A DNA stretch of 64,000 nt from Poriferisodalis sp965237655 (GCF_965237655.1 NZ_CBDEGB010000001.1:682001-746000), one strand, 5' to 3'. Counted from the first letter of the stretch, positions 9,424 through 19,393 are shown. A program made the numbers and translations. Notes: a model not told the origin generated them from the sequence alone.

Positions 9424-11057
9424 ACGGGCACATCCAGCGGCGCGAGCGCCACGTTGCCGAGCAGCAGGTCGGCGGCCTTCTCGGCGATCATCATGACCGG
9501 CGCGTAGATGTTGCCATTCGTGACCGTCGGCATGACCGAGGCATCCACGACGCTGAGACCCGAGGTGCCCCGCACACCCATCGTTGCGGGTTCGGTGACG
9601 GCCAAATCGTCCGTGCCGAGCCGCGCCGTGCCTGCGGGATGCAATGCCGTCTCCGCATCGCGTGCCACCCAGTCCATGATCTCGTCGTCCGTCTGGGTGG
9701 TCGGGCCGGGCGACAGCTCGCAATCGTTGTACGCCTTGAAGGCCGGCTGGTTCATGATGTGGCGCGTCACCCGCACGGTCTCGACCCACTCTCGCCGATC
9801 CTGGGCGGTGGACAGGTAGTTGAACCGGATCGCCGGCTTCGCAGCTGGGTCACGCGAGCTGATGCGCACCCAGCCGCGGGCATCGGAGTACATCGGCCCC
9901 ACATGGACCTGGTAGCCGTGCTTGCTGACCGGTGCCGAGCCGTCGTAGCGCACGGCCAGCGGCAAGAAGTGGAACATCAGGTTCGGATAGGCCTCGTCCG
10001 TGTTGCTGCGGACGAAGCCCCCGGCCTCGAAGTGATTCGTTGCCCCCGGTCCCCGCCGTGCCAGCCATTGCAGCCCGATCCACGGCCGGCGCCAGCGTTG
10101 GAGATTCGGCTGCATCGAGACCGGCAGTTTCGAGGCGTACTGGATATAGACCTCGAGGTGATCCTGAAGATTCTCGCCGACTCCCTCCAGCCGGGAGACA
10201 ACCTCGATGCCGTGCTGGCTGAGCAGCGCCGCAGGACCGACGCCTGACAGCTGCAGCAGCTGTGCCGAGCCGAATGCGCCCGCGCACAGGATCACGTGCC
10301 CTGCGCGGGCGACACGCTGGCGGCCCCGCCGGCGGTAGGCAACCCCCGTCGCCCGGTTCCCGTCGAAGCGCACCTGGCCGATCAGCGCACCGGTGCGGAG
10401 TTCCAGATTCGGGCGGTCCATCACTGGATGCAGGTACGCCCGTGCCGCAGACAGCCGCCGGCCGCGGTGAATATTCCGGTCAAACGCAGCGAAGCCCTCT
10501 TGGCGAAAGCCGTTCACGTCATCGGTCAGTTCGTAACCGGCTTGCTGCGCGGCCTCGAAGAACGCCTCGAACAGCGGGCTCGTCGCCGGACCCCGTTCGA
10601 GCACCAGCGGGCCATCGCCGCCGCGCCACTCGTCGGTGCCCGCCAGGCACGTTTCCATCCGCTTGAAGTACGGCAGGCAGTGCCGGTAGTCCCACGCCGC
10701 CATGCCGGGCTGGCTGGCCCACTTGTCGTAGTCGGCGGGATTGCCCCGCTGGAAGATCATCCCGTTGATGGAGCTGGAGCCCCCGAGCACCTTGCCGCGA
10801 GCGTGGTACACCCGCCGACCGCTCATGTGCGGTTCCGGCTCGGTTTCGTACTGCCAGTCGTAGAAGCGGTTGCCGATCGGCATTGCCAGCGCCGCAGGCA
10901 TGTGGATGAGCACGTCCCAGCGATAGTCCCGGCGTCCGGCCTCGAGCACGAGCACTTTGGTGCTGGGGTCCGCACTCAGCCGATTGGCGAGCGCGCAGCC
11001 AGCCGATCCGCCGCCGACGATCACGAAGTCATACACAGAATCTTCCATGGACCGCAT
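9390..11057 (-). CDS. betA: Choline dehydrogenase (GMC flavoprotein)
   Basis: A 555-residue FAD enzyme oxidising choline to betaine aldehyde. The Rossmann motif is VGGGSAGCALANRL. The substrate domain carries RGKVLGGSSSINGM, the GMC signature, with the BetA-typical FQRGNPADYDKWA next to it. The catalytic His lies in TALHPAGTARLG, and the second active-site position in VTNGNIYAP near the C-terminus. Full length for the family. Lies between the TetR gene and proX in a choline-sulfate/betaine cluster. The second step enzyme, betaine-aldehyde dehydrogenase, is not in the window, though some BetA enzymes also oxidise the aldehyde. Confidence 0.93.
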   Translation of the reverse strand: MRSMEDSVYDFVIVGGGSAGCALANRLSADPSTKVLVLEAGRRDYRWDVLIHMPAALAMPIGNRFYDWQYETEPEPHMSGRRVYHARGKVLGGSSSINGMIFQRGNPADYDKWASQPGMAAWDYRHCLPYFKRMETCLAGTDEWRGGDGPLVLERGPATSPLFEAFFEAAQQAGYELTDDVNGFRQEGFAAFDRNIHRGRRLSAARAYLHPVMDRPNLELRTGALIGQVRFDGNRATGVAYRRRGRQRVARAGHVILCAGAFGSAQLLQLSGVGPAALLSQHGIEVVSRLEGVGENLQDHLEVYIQYASKLPVSMQPNLQRWRRPWIGLQWLARRGPGATNHFEAGGFVRSNTDEAYPNLMFHFLPLAVRYDGSAPVSKHGYQVHVGPMYSDARGWVRISSRDPAAKPAIRFNYLSTAQDRREWVETVRVTRHIMNQPAFKAYNDCELSPGPTTQTDDEIMDWVARDAETALHPAGTARLGTDDLAVTEPATMGVRGTSGLSVVDASVMPTVTNGNIYAPVMMIAEKAADLLLGNVALAPLDVPVYGAEPTSLPS

Positions 11058-11171
11058 TGTTCATGATGTGATGCACAGAACTGTGAGATGCCAGACGAGC
11101 CCCGCCGGCGCCGGCGCCGGTGGGCCGACGCCGACGGGTCAGCGTCGGGCTGCAACCTGTGCGCTGCCCGG

Positions 11172-12170
11172 CTATTGGAGCCAGGCGCTCCAGGTTGCCT
11201 CGTTGTCTGCGATCCACTGCGCAGCGGCGTCATCAACCGACATGCCCTCGCCTTCGACGGCGGCAAGCATCGCGATCTGGTCGGCGCTGTCGTAGCTCAT
11301 GGCTCGCAGGAAGTTGTCTGCTGACGGGGCATTGGAAGCGAGGCTGGCATCGATGATCTTGAACAGGACATCGGCGGGGTAGTCGCAGTCGACACCGCCG
11401 GCATCAGCCGTGCCGTAGCAGTCGTCGCTGTAGGTGGGCAACAGCACGTTGGTGAGGTCGTAGCTGTTGAACGCTGAGTGCGGGGTCCACAGGTACACCA
11501 GGATCGGATCCTCCCGGCTGTACGCGGCGTCAACAGCCGCCAAGATCGCGGCCTCGGACCCGGCGTACACAACCTGCAGCGGCAGGCCCAGGTTGTTGAT
11601 GATGTCTTCGTCGTACTGCACGAAGCTGGGATCACCGCCCAGGAACTGTCCCAGGTCGCCGGTCTCTGCGGTGGCGAACAAGCCGGCCAGCTCAGGATCG
11701 GCGAATCCTTCCCATGTGGCCAGCTCCGGATGGCGCTCGACCATGTAGGTCGGGATGAACCAACCGATCTTGCCGATCGGGCCGAGCAGACCCGCGTTGT
11801 CCACGTTGGCACCCGCGTTGTCGATGAAGTCGATCACGTTCTGTGCGTGACCCGACGGCCAGACTTCGAGCGAGGCGCTCAGATCGCCGGTGTTGATGGC
11901 CGCCCATTGGCCATTCTCGTCGATCTCGACGATCTCGACGTCGTAGCCGAGTTCGCTCTCGAGCAGCTGCGCGGCGACTGCCACGTTCAGGGCCGAGCCG
12001 TTCCACGGATTCGCGGCCAGCGTGATCGACTCTTGCGAGCCAAGATCATCGCCGCCCGTGCATGCAGCTGCGAAGAGCCCGAGACCTGCAATCAATGCGA
12101 TGAGCAACTGCCAGCTGCCGAGCTTTCGATGCCGACGCGTTCGTGCGTCGGATTTGCGTACTTCGGACAT
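11172..12170 (-). CDS. proX: Betaine/choline-type ABC substrate-binding lipoprotein
   Basis: A 332-residue solute receptor of the glycine-betaine/OpuAC type. The signal region LLIALIAGLGLFAAAC ends in a lipobox Cys, so it is a membrane-tethered lipoprotein. The mature part starts with ITLAANPWNGSALNVAVAA and contains the aromatic and Trp residues used to cage quaternary amines (LEVWPSGH, KIGWFIPTYM, YLWTPHSAFN). It probably feeds the ProV/ProW transporter, from which it is separated by betA and tetR. Start at ATG 12170, with GGGGGTG upstream; a GTG at 12176 is also possible. Confidence 0.92.
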   Translation of the reverse strand: MSEVRKSDARTRRHRKLGSWQLLIALIAGLGLFAAACTGGDDLGSQESITLAANPWNGSALNVAVAAQLLESELGYDVEIVEIDENGQWAAINTGDLSASLEVWPSGHAQNVIDFIDNAGANVDNAGLLGPIGKIGWFIPTYMVERHPELATWEGFADPELAGLFATAETGDLGQFLGGDPSFVQYDEDIINNLGLPLQVVYAGSEAAILAAVDAAYSREDPILVYLWTPHSAFNSYDLTNVLLPTYSDDCYGTADAGGVDCDYPADVLFKIIDASLASNAPSADNFLRAMSYDSADQIAMLAAVEGEGMSVDDAAAQWIADNEATWSAWLQ

Positions 12171-12305
12171 GGGCACCCCCGGTTTCGTTCCCCGCCCGTC
12201 AGTACTGCCCCTCGCTGGCGCCTGTCACCAGCGCCGGCTTGTGGACGTTCGACCTGCTGCGGGTCCGGCTGTCCCAGCCTTCTCCGGATAAAACAGGCCA
12301 TTTGG

Positions 12306-12322
12306 ACGGTTTTGAAAACCGT
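12306..12322. promoter_or_regulatory. 17-bp perfect palindrome between proX and betC
   Basis: ACGGTTTT-G-AAAACCGT lies in the 268-bp gap between the divergent starts of proX and betC, an AT-rich island in GC-rich DNA. This is the size and place expected for an operator serving both genes. The regulator is unknown; the TetR protein 3 kb away is one candidate. The rest of the gap shows no gene. Confidence 0.5.
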
Positions 12323-12438
12323 AGCACGCCGAAAACGGGCCGGTACCGCGCACATGCGCGCGTACCGCACGACCCGAAGACAGCGGGAAGCGAAGCATGT
12401 TGCTCGGCCCCGCACAGGCGGGCGTACTGTGCGGTCCG

Positions 12439-13962
12439 ATGATGACTCCCAACATCCTGCTTGTCATGGCCGATCAGCTTGCGCCGCACTTCACCGGCAC
12501 CTACGGCCACCCTGTCGTCCAGACGCCCTCGATGGACTCGCTCGCAGCGCGGGGGGTCCGGTTCGATGCTGCGTATTGCCATTCGCCGCTGTGCGCACCC
12601 TCGCGGTATTCGATGATGACCGGCAGGCGCGCGTCGGCGATCGGCGCATGGGACAACGCGGCTGAATGGAGTGCGTCAGCGCCCACCATGGCCCACTGGC
12701 TGAACCTGGCGGGCTACCGGACGGTGCTCTCGGGGAAGATGCACTTCGTCGGCCCCGATCAGCTGCACGGCTTCAGCCGGCGCCTGACGACTGACATCTA
12801 CCCGTCGAACTTCGCCTGGACTCCCAACTGGGATAACGCGGATGAACGGATCGGCAAGTGGTACCACAACATGGACAGCCTCTCCGAGGCCGGCCAGGCG
12901 CTCGCCACCTACCAGATCGACTACGACTCCGAAGTGGGTTTCGCCGCACGCCGATGCCTGTACGACCTGGCCCGCGAGGCTGATGACCGCCCGTTCTTCC
13001 TGGCTGTGGCCTTCATCCACCCGCACGATCCCTACGTGGCGCGCCCCGAGTGGTGGAACCTCTACGACCACGACGAGATCGATCTGCCTGGCCCGACCCC
13101 TGCCGAGCTTGACCCGCACACGGTGCGCATCCGTGCCGGCATCGAGGCCGACACCGTCGGCTGGACGCAAGAGCAGTGCCGCGCTGCCCGCCACGCCTAC
13201 TACGCCAACACGAGCTACTTCGATTGGTGGCTGGGCGAGCTGCTGGGAGCGTTAGAAGAGACTGGCCGTGCCGATGACACCGTGGTCATCGCCACCAGCG
13301 ATCACGGCGACATGCTCGGCGACCGGGATGCATGGTTCAAGATGTCGTTCTTGGAGCGGTCCGCCCGTGTCCCGCTGGTGATGGCCGGGCCCGACATCAC
13401 CCAGGGTGCTGTGCCGAATGTGTGCTCCCTGCTGGATCTGGCGCCGACGCTGGCGGACATCGCAGGGGGTCGGCCGGCTGAGCTCGGCGCTCCGCTCGAC
13501 GGTCGCAGCCTGTGGCCCGCGGCGACCGGGGGTCACGACCCGGTCGATGAGACCATCGGCGAGTACATGGGGGAGCTGACCTCCCATCCCATGTTCATGA
13601 TCCGCCGCGGCCGCTACAAGTACATCCACTGCGACACCGATCCGCCGCAGTTGTATGACATCTCGGCCGATCCGGCCGAGCATCGGAACCTGGCCGATCC
13701 CGCCGAGGGAGCTGGCGATAGTTCACCGAACGAGTCCGACCTGGCGGCGTCGTTCGCGCAGGAGGTGGCAGAGCGCTGGGACTCCGAGGCGATCCGCTCG
13801 GAGGTGCTTGCATCCCAGCGCGCTCGGCGGATTGTGCACGCCGCGGCACCGCAAGACTGGGACTTCTCGCCTCCCTCGGATCCCGCGAACACCTACATCC
13901 GCGATCACATGGACTGGGCCGAAGCCGACCCCCGGCTGCGCTTTCCCCACGAGCAGAGCTAG
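12439..13962 (+). CDS. betC: Choline sulfatase
   Basis: A 507-residue type I sulfatase that releases choline from choline-O-sulfate. Metal ligands sit at the start (NILLVMADQ) and in TSDHGDMLGDRD. The sulfatase signature CAPSR has Cys52, the residue converted to formylglycine by a maturase. Betaine-cluster sulfatases share the context SPLCAPSR and GAWDNAAEW seen here. No signal peptide, so it acts in the cytoplasm on imported substrate. The ATG at 12439 is chosen because homology begins there. Divergent from proX across a palindrome. Confidence 0.93.
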   Translation: MMTPNILLVMADQLAPHFTGTYGHPVVQTPSMDSLAARGVRFDAAYCHSPLCAPSRYSMMTGRRASAIGAWDNAAEWSASAPTMAHWLNLAGYRTVLSGKMHFVGPDQLHGFSRRLTTDIYPSNFAWTPNWDNADERIGKWYHNMDSLSEAGQALATYQIDYDSEVGFAARRCLYDLAREADDRPFFLAVAFIHPHDPYVARPEWWNLYDHDEIDLPGPTPAELDPHTVRIRAGIEADTVGWTQEQCRAARHAYYANTSYFDWWLGELLGALEETGRADDTVVIATSDHGDMLGDRDAWFKMSFLERSARVPLVMAGPDITQGAVPNVCSLLDLAPTLADIAGGRPAELGAPLDGRSLWPAATGGHDPVDETIGEYMGELTSHPMFMIRRGRYKYIHCDTDPPQLYDISADPAEHRNLADPAEGAGDSSPNESDLAASFAQEVAERWDSEAIRSEVLASQRARRIVHAAAPQDWDFSPPSDPANTYIRDHMDWAEADPRLRFPHEQS

Positions 13963-14141
13963 CGCCACAGGCACTCCCCAACGGGCTGGCGGTGCCGGCT
14001 GGCAGGGCCCGCAACGCAGCCGAAACATCTCGGCAACAGCGCCGACCCGCACTGTGCATCGAGCGGTCACAACGGGGTGACTCCCGCGCAACACGCCTTT
14101 CCTAGGTTCGCCGAAGTCAGCCAGGTGTCAAGGGGACAACC

Positions 14142-15515
14142 ATGAAACGCAAGATCCTTGTTTCTGTCGCGGGTGTCATCGGCGGCCTGCTCCTGTTTGC
14201 CGGGCCAGCTGGCGCACAGGACGACTCGCTGTCCGCCGAGATGGTGCAGGCCGTCATGGACAACCTGTGGGTGTTCATCGCCAGCGTGCTGGTGTTCTTG
14301 ATGCAGGCCGGATTCGCCATGCTCGAATCGGGACTGACGCGCACGAAGAACGTGGCCAACATCATGGCCAAGAACCTTGCCGATGCATCCATCGGCATTC
14401 TGGCGTTCTTCCTCGTCGGCTACGGGCTGGCCTACGGCGGCGACGGCAACAACCTGTTCGGCTGGGGCGCGTTCGCGCTGTCGGGAATCGATCTGTTCGA
14501 CATCTCCGAGGGCCTGTCCGGTTCGACCGACTTCTTCTTCCAAGCGGTCTTCGCGGCCACGGCGGTCACGATCGCCTCGGGCGCCATGGCCGAGCGCACG
14601 AAGTTCAGCACCTACCTCATCTTCAGCCTGGTGGTCACGGCGATCATCTACCCGATCGTGGTCCACTGGACCTGGGGCGGTGGCCTCATCGCCAGCATCT
14701 CGATCGGCGACGCCGTGTTCAGCGACTTCGCCGGCTCCACCATCGTCCACAGCGTGGGCGGCTGGGCCGCCCTCGTGGGTGCCTGGATGCTCGGGCCTCG
14801 CATCGGCAAGTACGGCCCCGACGGGACGTCGCGGAACATTCCGGGCCACAACGTGACGCTCGCCATCTTGGGCGTGTTCATCCTGTGGTTCGGCTGGTTC
14901 GGCTTCAACCCCGGTTCCGAGCTGGCTGCCGACGAGTTCGTGATGTTCGTCGCACTGAACACGGTGCTGGCGGCATGCGCGGGCACGATCGGGGCCACGG
15001 CGCTGAACTGGCTGCGCACCGGGAAACCTGACGTGCCCATGGCAGGAAACGGCACCCTGGCGGGCCTGGTCGGCATCACCGCCGGCTGCGGCACGATGAC
15101 GCCCTGGGGCGCCATCATCACCGGGTTCGTCGCAGGTCTCATCGTGGTGCTCGTGGTCGGATTCGTGGACCGCAAGCTGAAGATCGACGATCCCGTCGGC
15201 GCCTTCGCCGTCCATGGCGCTGCGGGCATGTGGGGCACGCTCGCCATCGGCCTGTTCGCCCGGTACGACGATGCCTTCCTGGGTCGGGAGAACGCCGGCC
15301 TATTCTACGGCGGCGGCATCGAGCAGCTGATCGTGCAGTTCCTGATGGTGGTCATCGTGGCCGTCTGGGTCATCGTGACCTCGATGATCCTGTTCGGGGT
15401 CCTGCGGGCCACTATCGGCCTGCGAGTGACGGCAGAGGAGGAAATGGTGGGTCTCGACGTTTCCGAACACGGGGGCCCCGGAATGGCACTGGACGACGTG
15501 GTATCGAGCGGCTGA
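14142..15515 (+). CDS. amt: Ammonium transporter Amt
   Basis: A 457-residue Amt/Mep/Rh channel. A signal peptide precedes it, with cleavage likely after AGPAGA at residue 25, leaving eleven membrane helices. The twin pore histidines lie at about residue 203 (TIVHSVGGW) and 358 (AVHGAAGMWGT). The Phe gate region is DFFFQAVFAATA, and HWTWGGG carries the conserved Trp. GlnD, encoded at 52 kb, works in the same nitrogen-signalling pathway. No PII gene follows here, unlike many amt operons. AAGGGGAC precedes the ATG. A long hairpin ends the unit downstream. Confidence 0.96.
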   Translation: MKRKILVSVAGVIGGLLLFAGPAGAQDDSLSAEMVQAVMDNLWVFIASVLVFLMQAGFAMLESGLTRTKNVANIMAKNLADASIGILAFFLVGYGLAYGGDGNNLFGWGAFALSGIDLFDISEGLSGSTDFFFQAVFAATAVTIASGAMAERTKFSTYLIFSLVVTAIIYPIVVHWTWGGGLIASISIGDAVFSDFAGSTIVHSVGGWAALVGAWMLGPRIGKYGPDGTSRNIPGHNVTLAILGVFILWFGWFGFNPGSELAADEFVMFVALNTVLAACAGTIGATALNWLRTGKPDVPMAGNGTLAGLVGITAGCGTMTPWGAIITGFVAGLIVVLVVGFVDRKLKIDDPVGAFAVHGAAGMWGTLAIGLFARYDDAFLGRENAGLFYGGGIEQLIVQFLMVVIVAVWVIVTSMILFGVLRATIGLRVTAEEEMVGLDVSEHGGPGMALDDVVSSG

Positions 15516-15563
15516 CACTCGACCATGGGCTGAGTCGCCCAGCGACCACCTGCTCTGCTGTCA

Positions 15564-15600
15564 GCGGAAGTCCCCGGGTCTAGGCCCGGGGACTTTCCGC
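15564..15600 (+). terminator. Long hairpin between amt and the DUF368 gene
   Basis: GCGGAAGTCCCCGGG pairs with CCCGGGGACTT(T)CCGC across a 6-nt loop: a 15-bp stem with one bulged T. Position 49 bp after the amt stop suggests a terminator, although there is no long T-run. Confidence 0.6.
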
Positions 15601-15616
15601 GCCTAGCTTCAACTCG

Positions 15617-16525
15617 ATGCAATCCCGAGTCCTAGTGGATGCGCTCGCGAACGTGGCGCGTGGGCTGGCGATGGGTGCCGCGGATGTCGTGCCGGGCGTG
15701 TCGGGCGGCACGGTGGCGCTGCTGCTGGGGATCTACGACCGGCTGGTCGGCCAGGTCGCACACTTGAGCGCCGCTGCGGCCCAAGCGCTGCGAGGCCGTA
15801 TTCGCGTTGCGCTCGGGATGGCCCGGCAAGCCGAGTGGCTGTTCTTGGCCAGCTTGGCAGCGGGCATCGCCATCGCGGTTCTGGCGCTTGTCGAGCTGGT
15901 GCGGCTCGGAATCGATGAACAGCCCGTCGGTCTGTCGGCGGCGTTCTTCGGACTCGTTGCCATGACCGTCGTGACCACCAGGCACCAAGTGAGCCACTGG
16001 CGAGCGGGGCTCGTCGTGGTGTTCGTGGCCGTCGCTGTCGGGGTGTTCGTGCTGCTGGGCGTCCGGGCGGGCAGCGTCACCGATCCCGCTGCGGGGACGA
16101 TCATCGCAGCCGGCGCTCTGGCGATCTGTGCCATGATCCTGCCCGGCATCTCCGGCGCCTTCGTGCTGCTGCTGTTGGGGCTCTACGACCCGATTACCGA
16201 GGCGGTGGCCGAGCGAGAACTCGGGACCGTCGCGCTGTTCGCACTCGGTGCCGCCCTGGGACTCGGGCTGTTTTCCCGCCTTCTGCAATACGTGCTGGAG
16301 CGGTGGCGAGATGCCGTGATAGTGGTCCTCATGGGCCTGATGGCCGGGTCCCTGCGGGTGCTGTGGCCATGGCCGGTCGGTGATGCCAACGCTGAGGGAT
16401 TCGGCAATGCCGCGCTCGGCGCCCCGCCCGCGTCAGACCTCCTGAGCGCGATCGTTGTCGCTACGGTGGCTGCGGCCGTTGCCGCGGGCCTGCACCGTTT
16501 CGGTGCACGCCAGAGGCCTGCGTGA
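15617..16525 (+). CDS. DUF368 membrane protein, probable undecaprenyl-phosphate carrier
   Basis: A 302-residue polytopic membrane protein. The family signature GLAMGAADVVPGVSGGTVALLLGIYDRL is at residues 15-42, and a second copy of the same idea, MILPGISGAFVLLLLGLYDPI, is in the C-terminal half. That gives the two-fold symmetric arrangement of this family. DUF368 proteins were shown to be needed for recycling undecaprenyl phosphate across the membrane in other bacteria; that role is carried over by homology. Follows a strong hairpin, so it is probably transcribed independently of amt. Confidence 0.85.
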   Translation: MQSRVLVDALANVARGLAMGAADVVPGVSGGTVALLLGIYDRLVGQVAHLSAAAAQALRGRIRVALGMARQAEWLFLASLAAGIAIAVLALVELVRLGIDEQPVGLSAAFFGLVAMTVVTTRHQVSHWRAGLVVVFVAVAVGVFVLLGVRAGSVTDPAAGTIIAAGALAICAMILPGISGAFVLLLLGLYDPITEAVAERELGTVALFALGAALGLGLFSRLLQYVLERWRDAVIVVLMGLMAGSLRVLWPWPVGDANAEGFGNAALGAPPASDLLSAIVVATVAAAVAAGLHRFGARQRPA

Positions 16526-16591
16526 CGGCACTTCGCCGCCGATAGTCGGGATCGTTCCGCTACCGTCCGGCTCCGCCCACCCCGGATGCAC

Positions 16592-19393
16592 ATGGCCACT
16601 TCTCTTGTCATTGTCGAGTCGCCCGCGAAGGCGCGCACGATCTCGCGCTTCTTGGGCGACGACTACGTCGTCGAGTCCTCGGTCGGTCACATCCGTGACC
16701 TGCCACGCAATGCCTCCGAGGTGCCCGCCGCCTACAAATCCGAGCAGTGGGCAACGCTCGGAGTCAATCCTGACGACGGCTTCAAGCCGCTCTACGTGGT
16801 GACGGCCCGCGACCAGGTGCGGCGTCTGAAATCCCTGCTGCGCTCAGCGGACCAGCTGTATCTCGCCACCGATGAGGACCGCGAGGGCGAAGCCATCGCC
16901 TGGCATCTGCTCGAGGTGCTCAACCCGCAGATTCCGGTGCACCGCATGGTGTTCCACGAGATCACCGCCGCGGCCATCCGGGAGGCAATCGACAATCCCC
17001 GAGATCTCGATCGTCGGCTCGTCGACGCGCAGGAGGCCCGGCGCATCTTCGACCGCCTCTACGGCTACGAGGTCTCGCCGGTGCTGTGGCGCAAGGTGGC
17101 ACCGCGGCTGTCCGCTGGGCGGGTGCAGAGCGTGGCTAACCGCCTCATCGTCGAGCGTGAGCGAGAGCGGATGGCGTTCAGGGCCGCCGGGTACTGGAGC
17201 ATCACCGCCACGCTCGATTCTGAGCTCCGCGCAGCGGGCGGTGCCGGGGCGGAGCAGTTCGATGCGACGCTCATCTCGCTGAACGCACGACGGATTGCGA
17301 CCGGGCGTGACTTCAACCAGCAGGGTGAGCTGCGTTCGGGCGAAATCGTCGTGCTCGATGGCGGCGCCGCCGCAACGCTCGCCGATGCCATGACCGGCGC
17401 GCGGTTCGCGGTGAGCTCTCGTGAGTCCAAGCCGTACCGTCGCCGGCCTCCAGCACCGTTCATCACTTCGACCCTGCAGCAGGCTGCGGGCGCTCGGCTG
17501 GGCTTCTCGGCCTCGCGCACGATGGCAGCAGCCCAGCGGTTGTATGAGAACGGCCGCATCACCTACATGCGAACGGACAGCACCACGCTGTCGGATCAGG
17601 CGCTCGACGCGGCACGGCGCATCGTGGCCGGTCGTTATGGGGCCGAGAACCTGCCGCCGAAACCGCGCATCTACACCCGCAAGGTCAAGAACGCCCAGGA
17701 GGCACACGAGGCGATCCGCCCAGCCGGTGAGAACTGGCCTGCGCCCGGCAGCGTGACCGATCTCGGTGGTGACGCCGCTCGCGTGTACGACTTGGTCTGG
17801 CAGCGAACGATCGCCAGCCAGATGATCGACGCCACCGGCGAGACCGTCACGATCCGGCTGGCTGGCACGGCGAACTGCGACTTGGCACCGGCACTCTCAG
17901 CGGGTTCATCGGCAACCGGCCAGCACGACCTTGAGCTGTCTGCCGCGGGCACCGTGGTGCGCAGCCCCGGTTTCCGGCTGGTGTACGCGCCGCCACCAGC
18001 GGGTCCCGACGAGGAGCCCGAGCGCATCCTGCCCGACCTCGACGCTGGCGGTTCAGCTACCGCGATGGCCGTCGAGCCTGCCGAACACAGCACAAACCCG
18101 CCGACCCGGTTCACCGAAGCCTCACTGGTGCGGCGACTTGAGGAACTCGGCGTCGGCCGCCCGAGCACCTACGCCAGCATCATCGAGACAATCCAGGCGC
18201 GTGGCTACGTGTGGAAGAAGGGGTCGTCGCTGGTGCCGGCGTTCACTGCCTTCGCGACAGTGGGACTGATGGAGCGGCACTTCGACCATCTGGTCGACTA
18301 CGCGCTGACGGCCCGCATGGAGGAAGACCTCGACGAGATCGCGAGCGGCGAGCGCGACGCCGAGCCGTGGCTCACTGAGTTCTATTTCGGCGATCAAGAT
18401 GCGAAGACGCCCTCCGACGCCCGCGGTCTGCGCTACCTGGTGTCCGATGACCGGCTCGCGGACATCGATCCGGCGGAGATCAACAGCATCCCCATTGGCA
18501 TCGATGCCGACGGTGAATCGGTGATCGCCCGAGTGGGACGTTTCGGTCCGTACCTGCGGCGCGGCGAAGCGACACGGCCGTTGCCCGACGACCTTGCCCC
18601 CGACGAGCTCACCATCGAGCGAGCACTCGAATTGCTGTCTGAGCCCACCGAACGGGTGCTGGGCGCCGACCCCGATTCCGGACTCGACATCCTCGTGCGG
18701 CCCGGCCGCTTCGGCCCCTATGTCTCAGTGGGACGGCCCGACGAGACCGACGAGCGCCCTCGCACGGCATCGTTGCTGGGACACCAATCGCCCGAGACGC
18801 TGACGCTCGAAGATGCCCTGCAGTTGCTGACACTGCCGCGCACGGTCGGAGTTGACCCCTCTGACGGGGAAGAGATCGTCGTTCGCAACGGCCGCTTCGG
18901 GCCGTACCTGACCAAGGGCCCGGATTCCGGAACGAACGCAGAAAACCGGAGTCTTGAGTCCGAGGAGCAGCTCTTCACGCTGACCCTGGAAGAAGCATTG
19001 GCGCTGCTGGCTCAGCCCCGCCGACGGCGCGGCCAGCAAGCCGCGAATGCAGGCCGCGAGATCGGTCAGGACCCCGACAGCGGCAAGGCGATCACCCTGC
19101 GCGACGGTCGGTTCGGACCATATGTGACCGACGGCGAGTACAACGCGTCGCTGAGGCAGGGCGACGATGCTGAGACGCTGACCGTCGAGCGCGCGACCGA
19201 GCTTCTGACGATGCGGCGCGCGAAAGGCCCGGCAACCAAGCGTGCAACCCGACGCAAGCAGCCAGCCAAGAAGAAATCCAGCGCCAAGAAGAGGGCGGCA
19301 ACGAAGGCGAGTGCGAAGAAGTCCGCTGCCAAGAAATCTGCTGTCCGCAAGAAGGCCCCGCCACGCAAGCAATCTCCTCCATCAAGCGATTGA
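16592..19393 (+). CDS. topA: DNA topoisomerase I
   Basis: A type IA topoisomerase of 933 residues that relaxes negative supercoils. The Toprim domain opens with LVIVESPAKARTI, with acidic TDEDREGEAIAWH. The catalytic Tyr325 is in RITYMRTDSTTL. After the core there are four C-terminal repeats, each with GRFGPY (near 18540, 18708, 18892 and 19107), in place of zinc ribbons. The protein ends in a Lys/Ala-rich tail, as in other actinobacterial TopA proteins. An ATG six bases earlier is an equal start candidate. Stands alone between the DUF368 gene and an MFS gene. Confidence 0.97.
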   Translation: MATSLVIVESPAKARTISRFLGDDYVVESSVGHIRDLPRNASEVPAAYKSEQWATLGVNPDDGFKPLYVVTARDQVRRLKSLLRSADQLYLATDEDREGEAIAWHLLEVLNPQIPVHRMVFHEITAAAIREAIDNPRDLDRRLVDAQEARRIFDRLYGYEVSPVLWRKVAPRLSAGRVQSVANRLIVERERERMAFRAAGYWSITATLDSELRAAGGAGAEQFDATLISLNARRIATGRDFNQQGELRSGEIVVLDGGAAATLADAMTGARFAVSSRESKPYRRRPPAPFITSTLQQAAGARLGFSASRTMAAAQRLYENGRITYMRTDSTTLSDQALDAARRIVAGRYGAENLPPKPRIYTRKVKNAQEAHEAIRPAGENWPAPGSVTDLGGDAARVYDLVWQRTIASQMIDATGETVTIRLAGTANCDLAPALSAGSSATGQHDLELSAAGTVVRSPGFRLVYAPPPAGPDEEPERILPDLDAGGSATAMAVEPAEHSTNPPTRFTEASLVRRLEELGVGRPSTYASIIETIQARGYVWKKGSSLVPAFTAFATVGLMERHFDHLVDYALTARMEEDLDEIASGERDAEPWLTEFYFGDQDAKTPSDARGLRYLVSDDRLADIDPAEINSIPIGIDADGESVIARVGRFGPYLRRGEATRPLPDDLAPDELTIERALELLSEPTERVLGADPDSGLDILVRPGRFGPYVSVGRPDETDERPRTASLLGHQSPETLTLEDALQLLTLPRTVGVDPSDGEEIVVRNGRFGPYLTKGPDSGTNAENRSLESEEQLFTLTLEEALALLAQPRRRRGQQAANAGREIGQDPDSGKAITLRDGRFGPYVTDGEYNASLRQGDDAETLTVERATELLTMRRAKGPATKRATRRKQPAKKKSSAKKRAATKASAKKSAAKKSAVRKKAPPRKQSPPSSD

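Noticed and set aside
14066..14081. GTCAC-N6-GTGAC inverted repeat upstream of amt as a nitrogen-regulator (GlnR-type) site
   Set aside because: Arms are only 5 bp and a second half-site with the expected spacing is not visible, so I do not list it as an operator.
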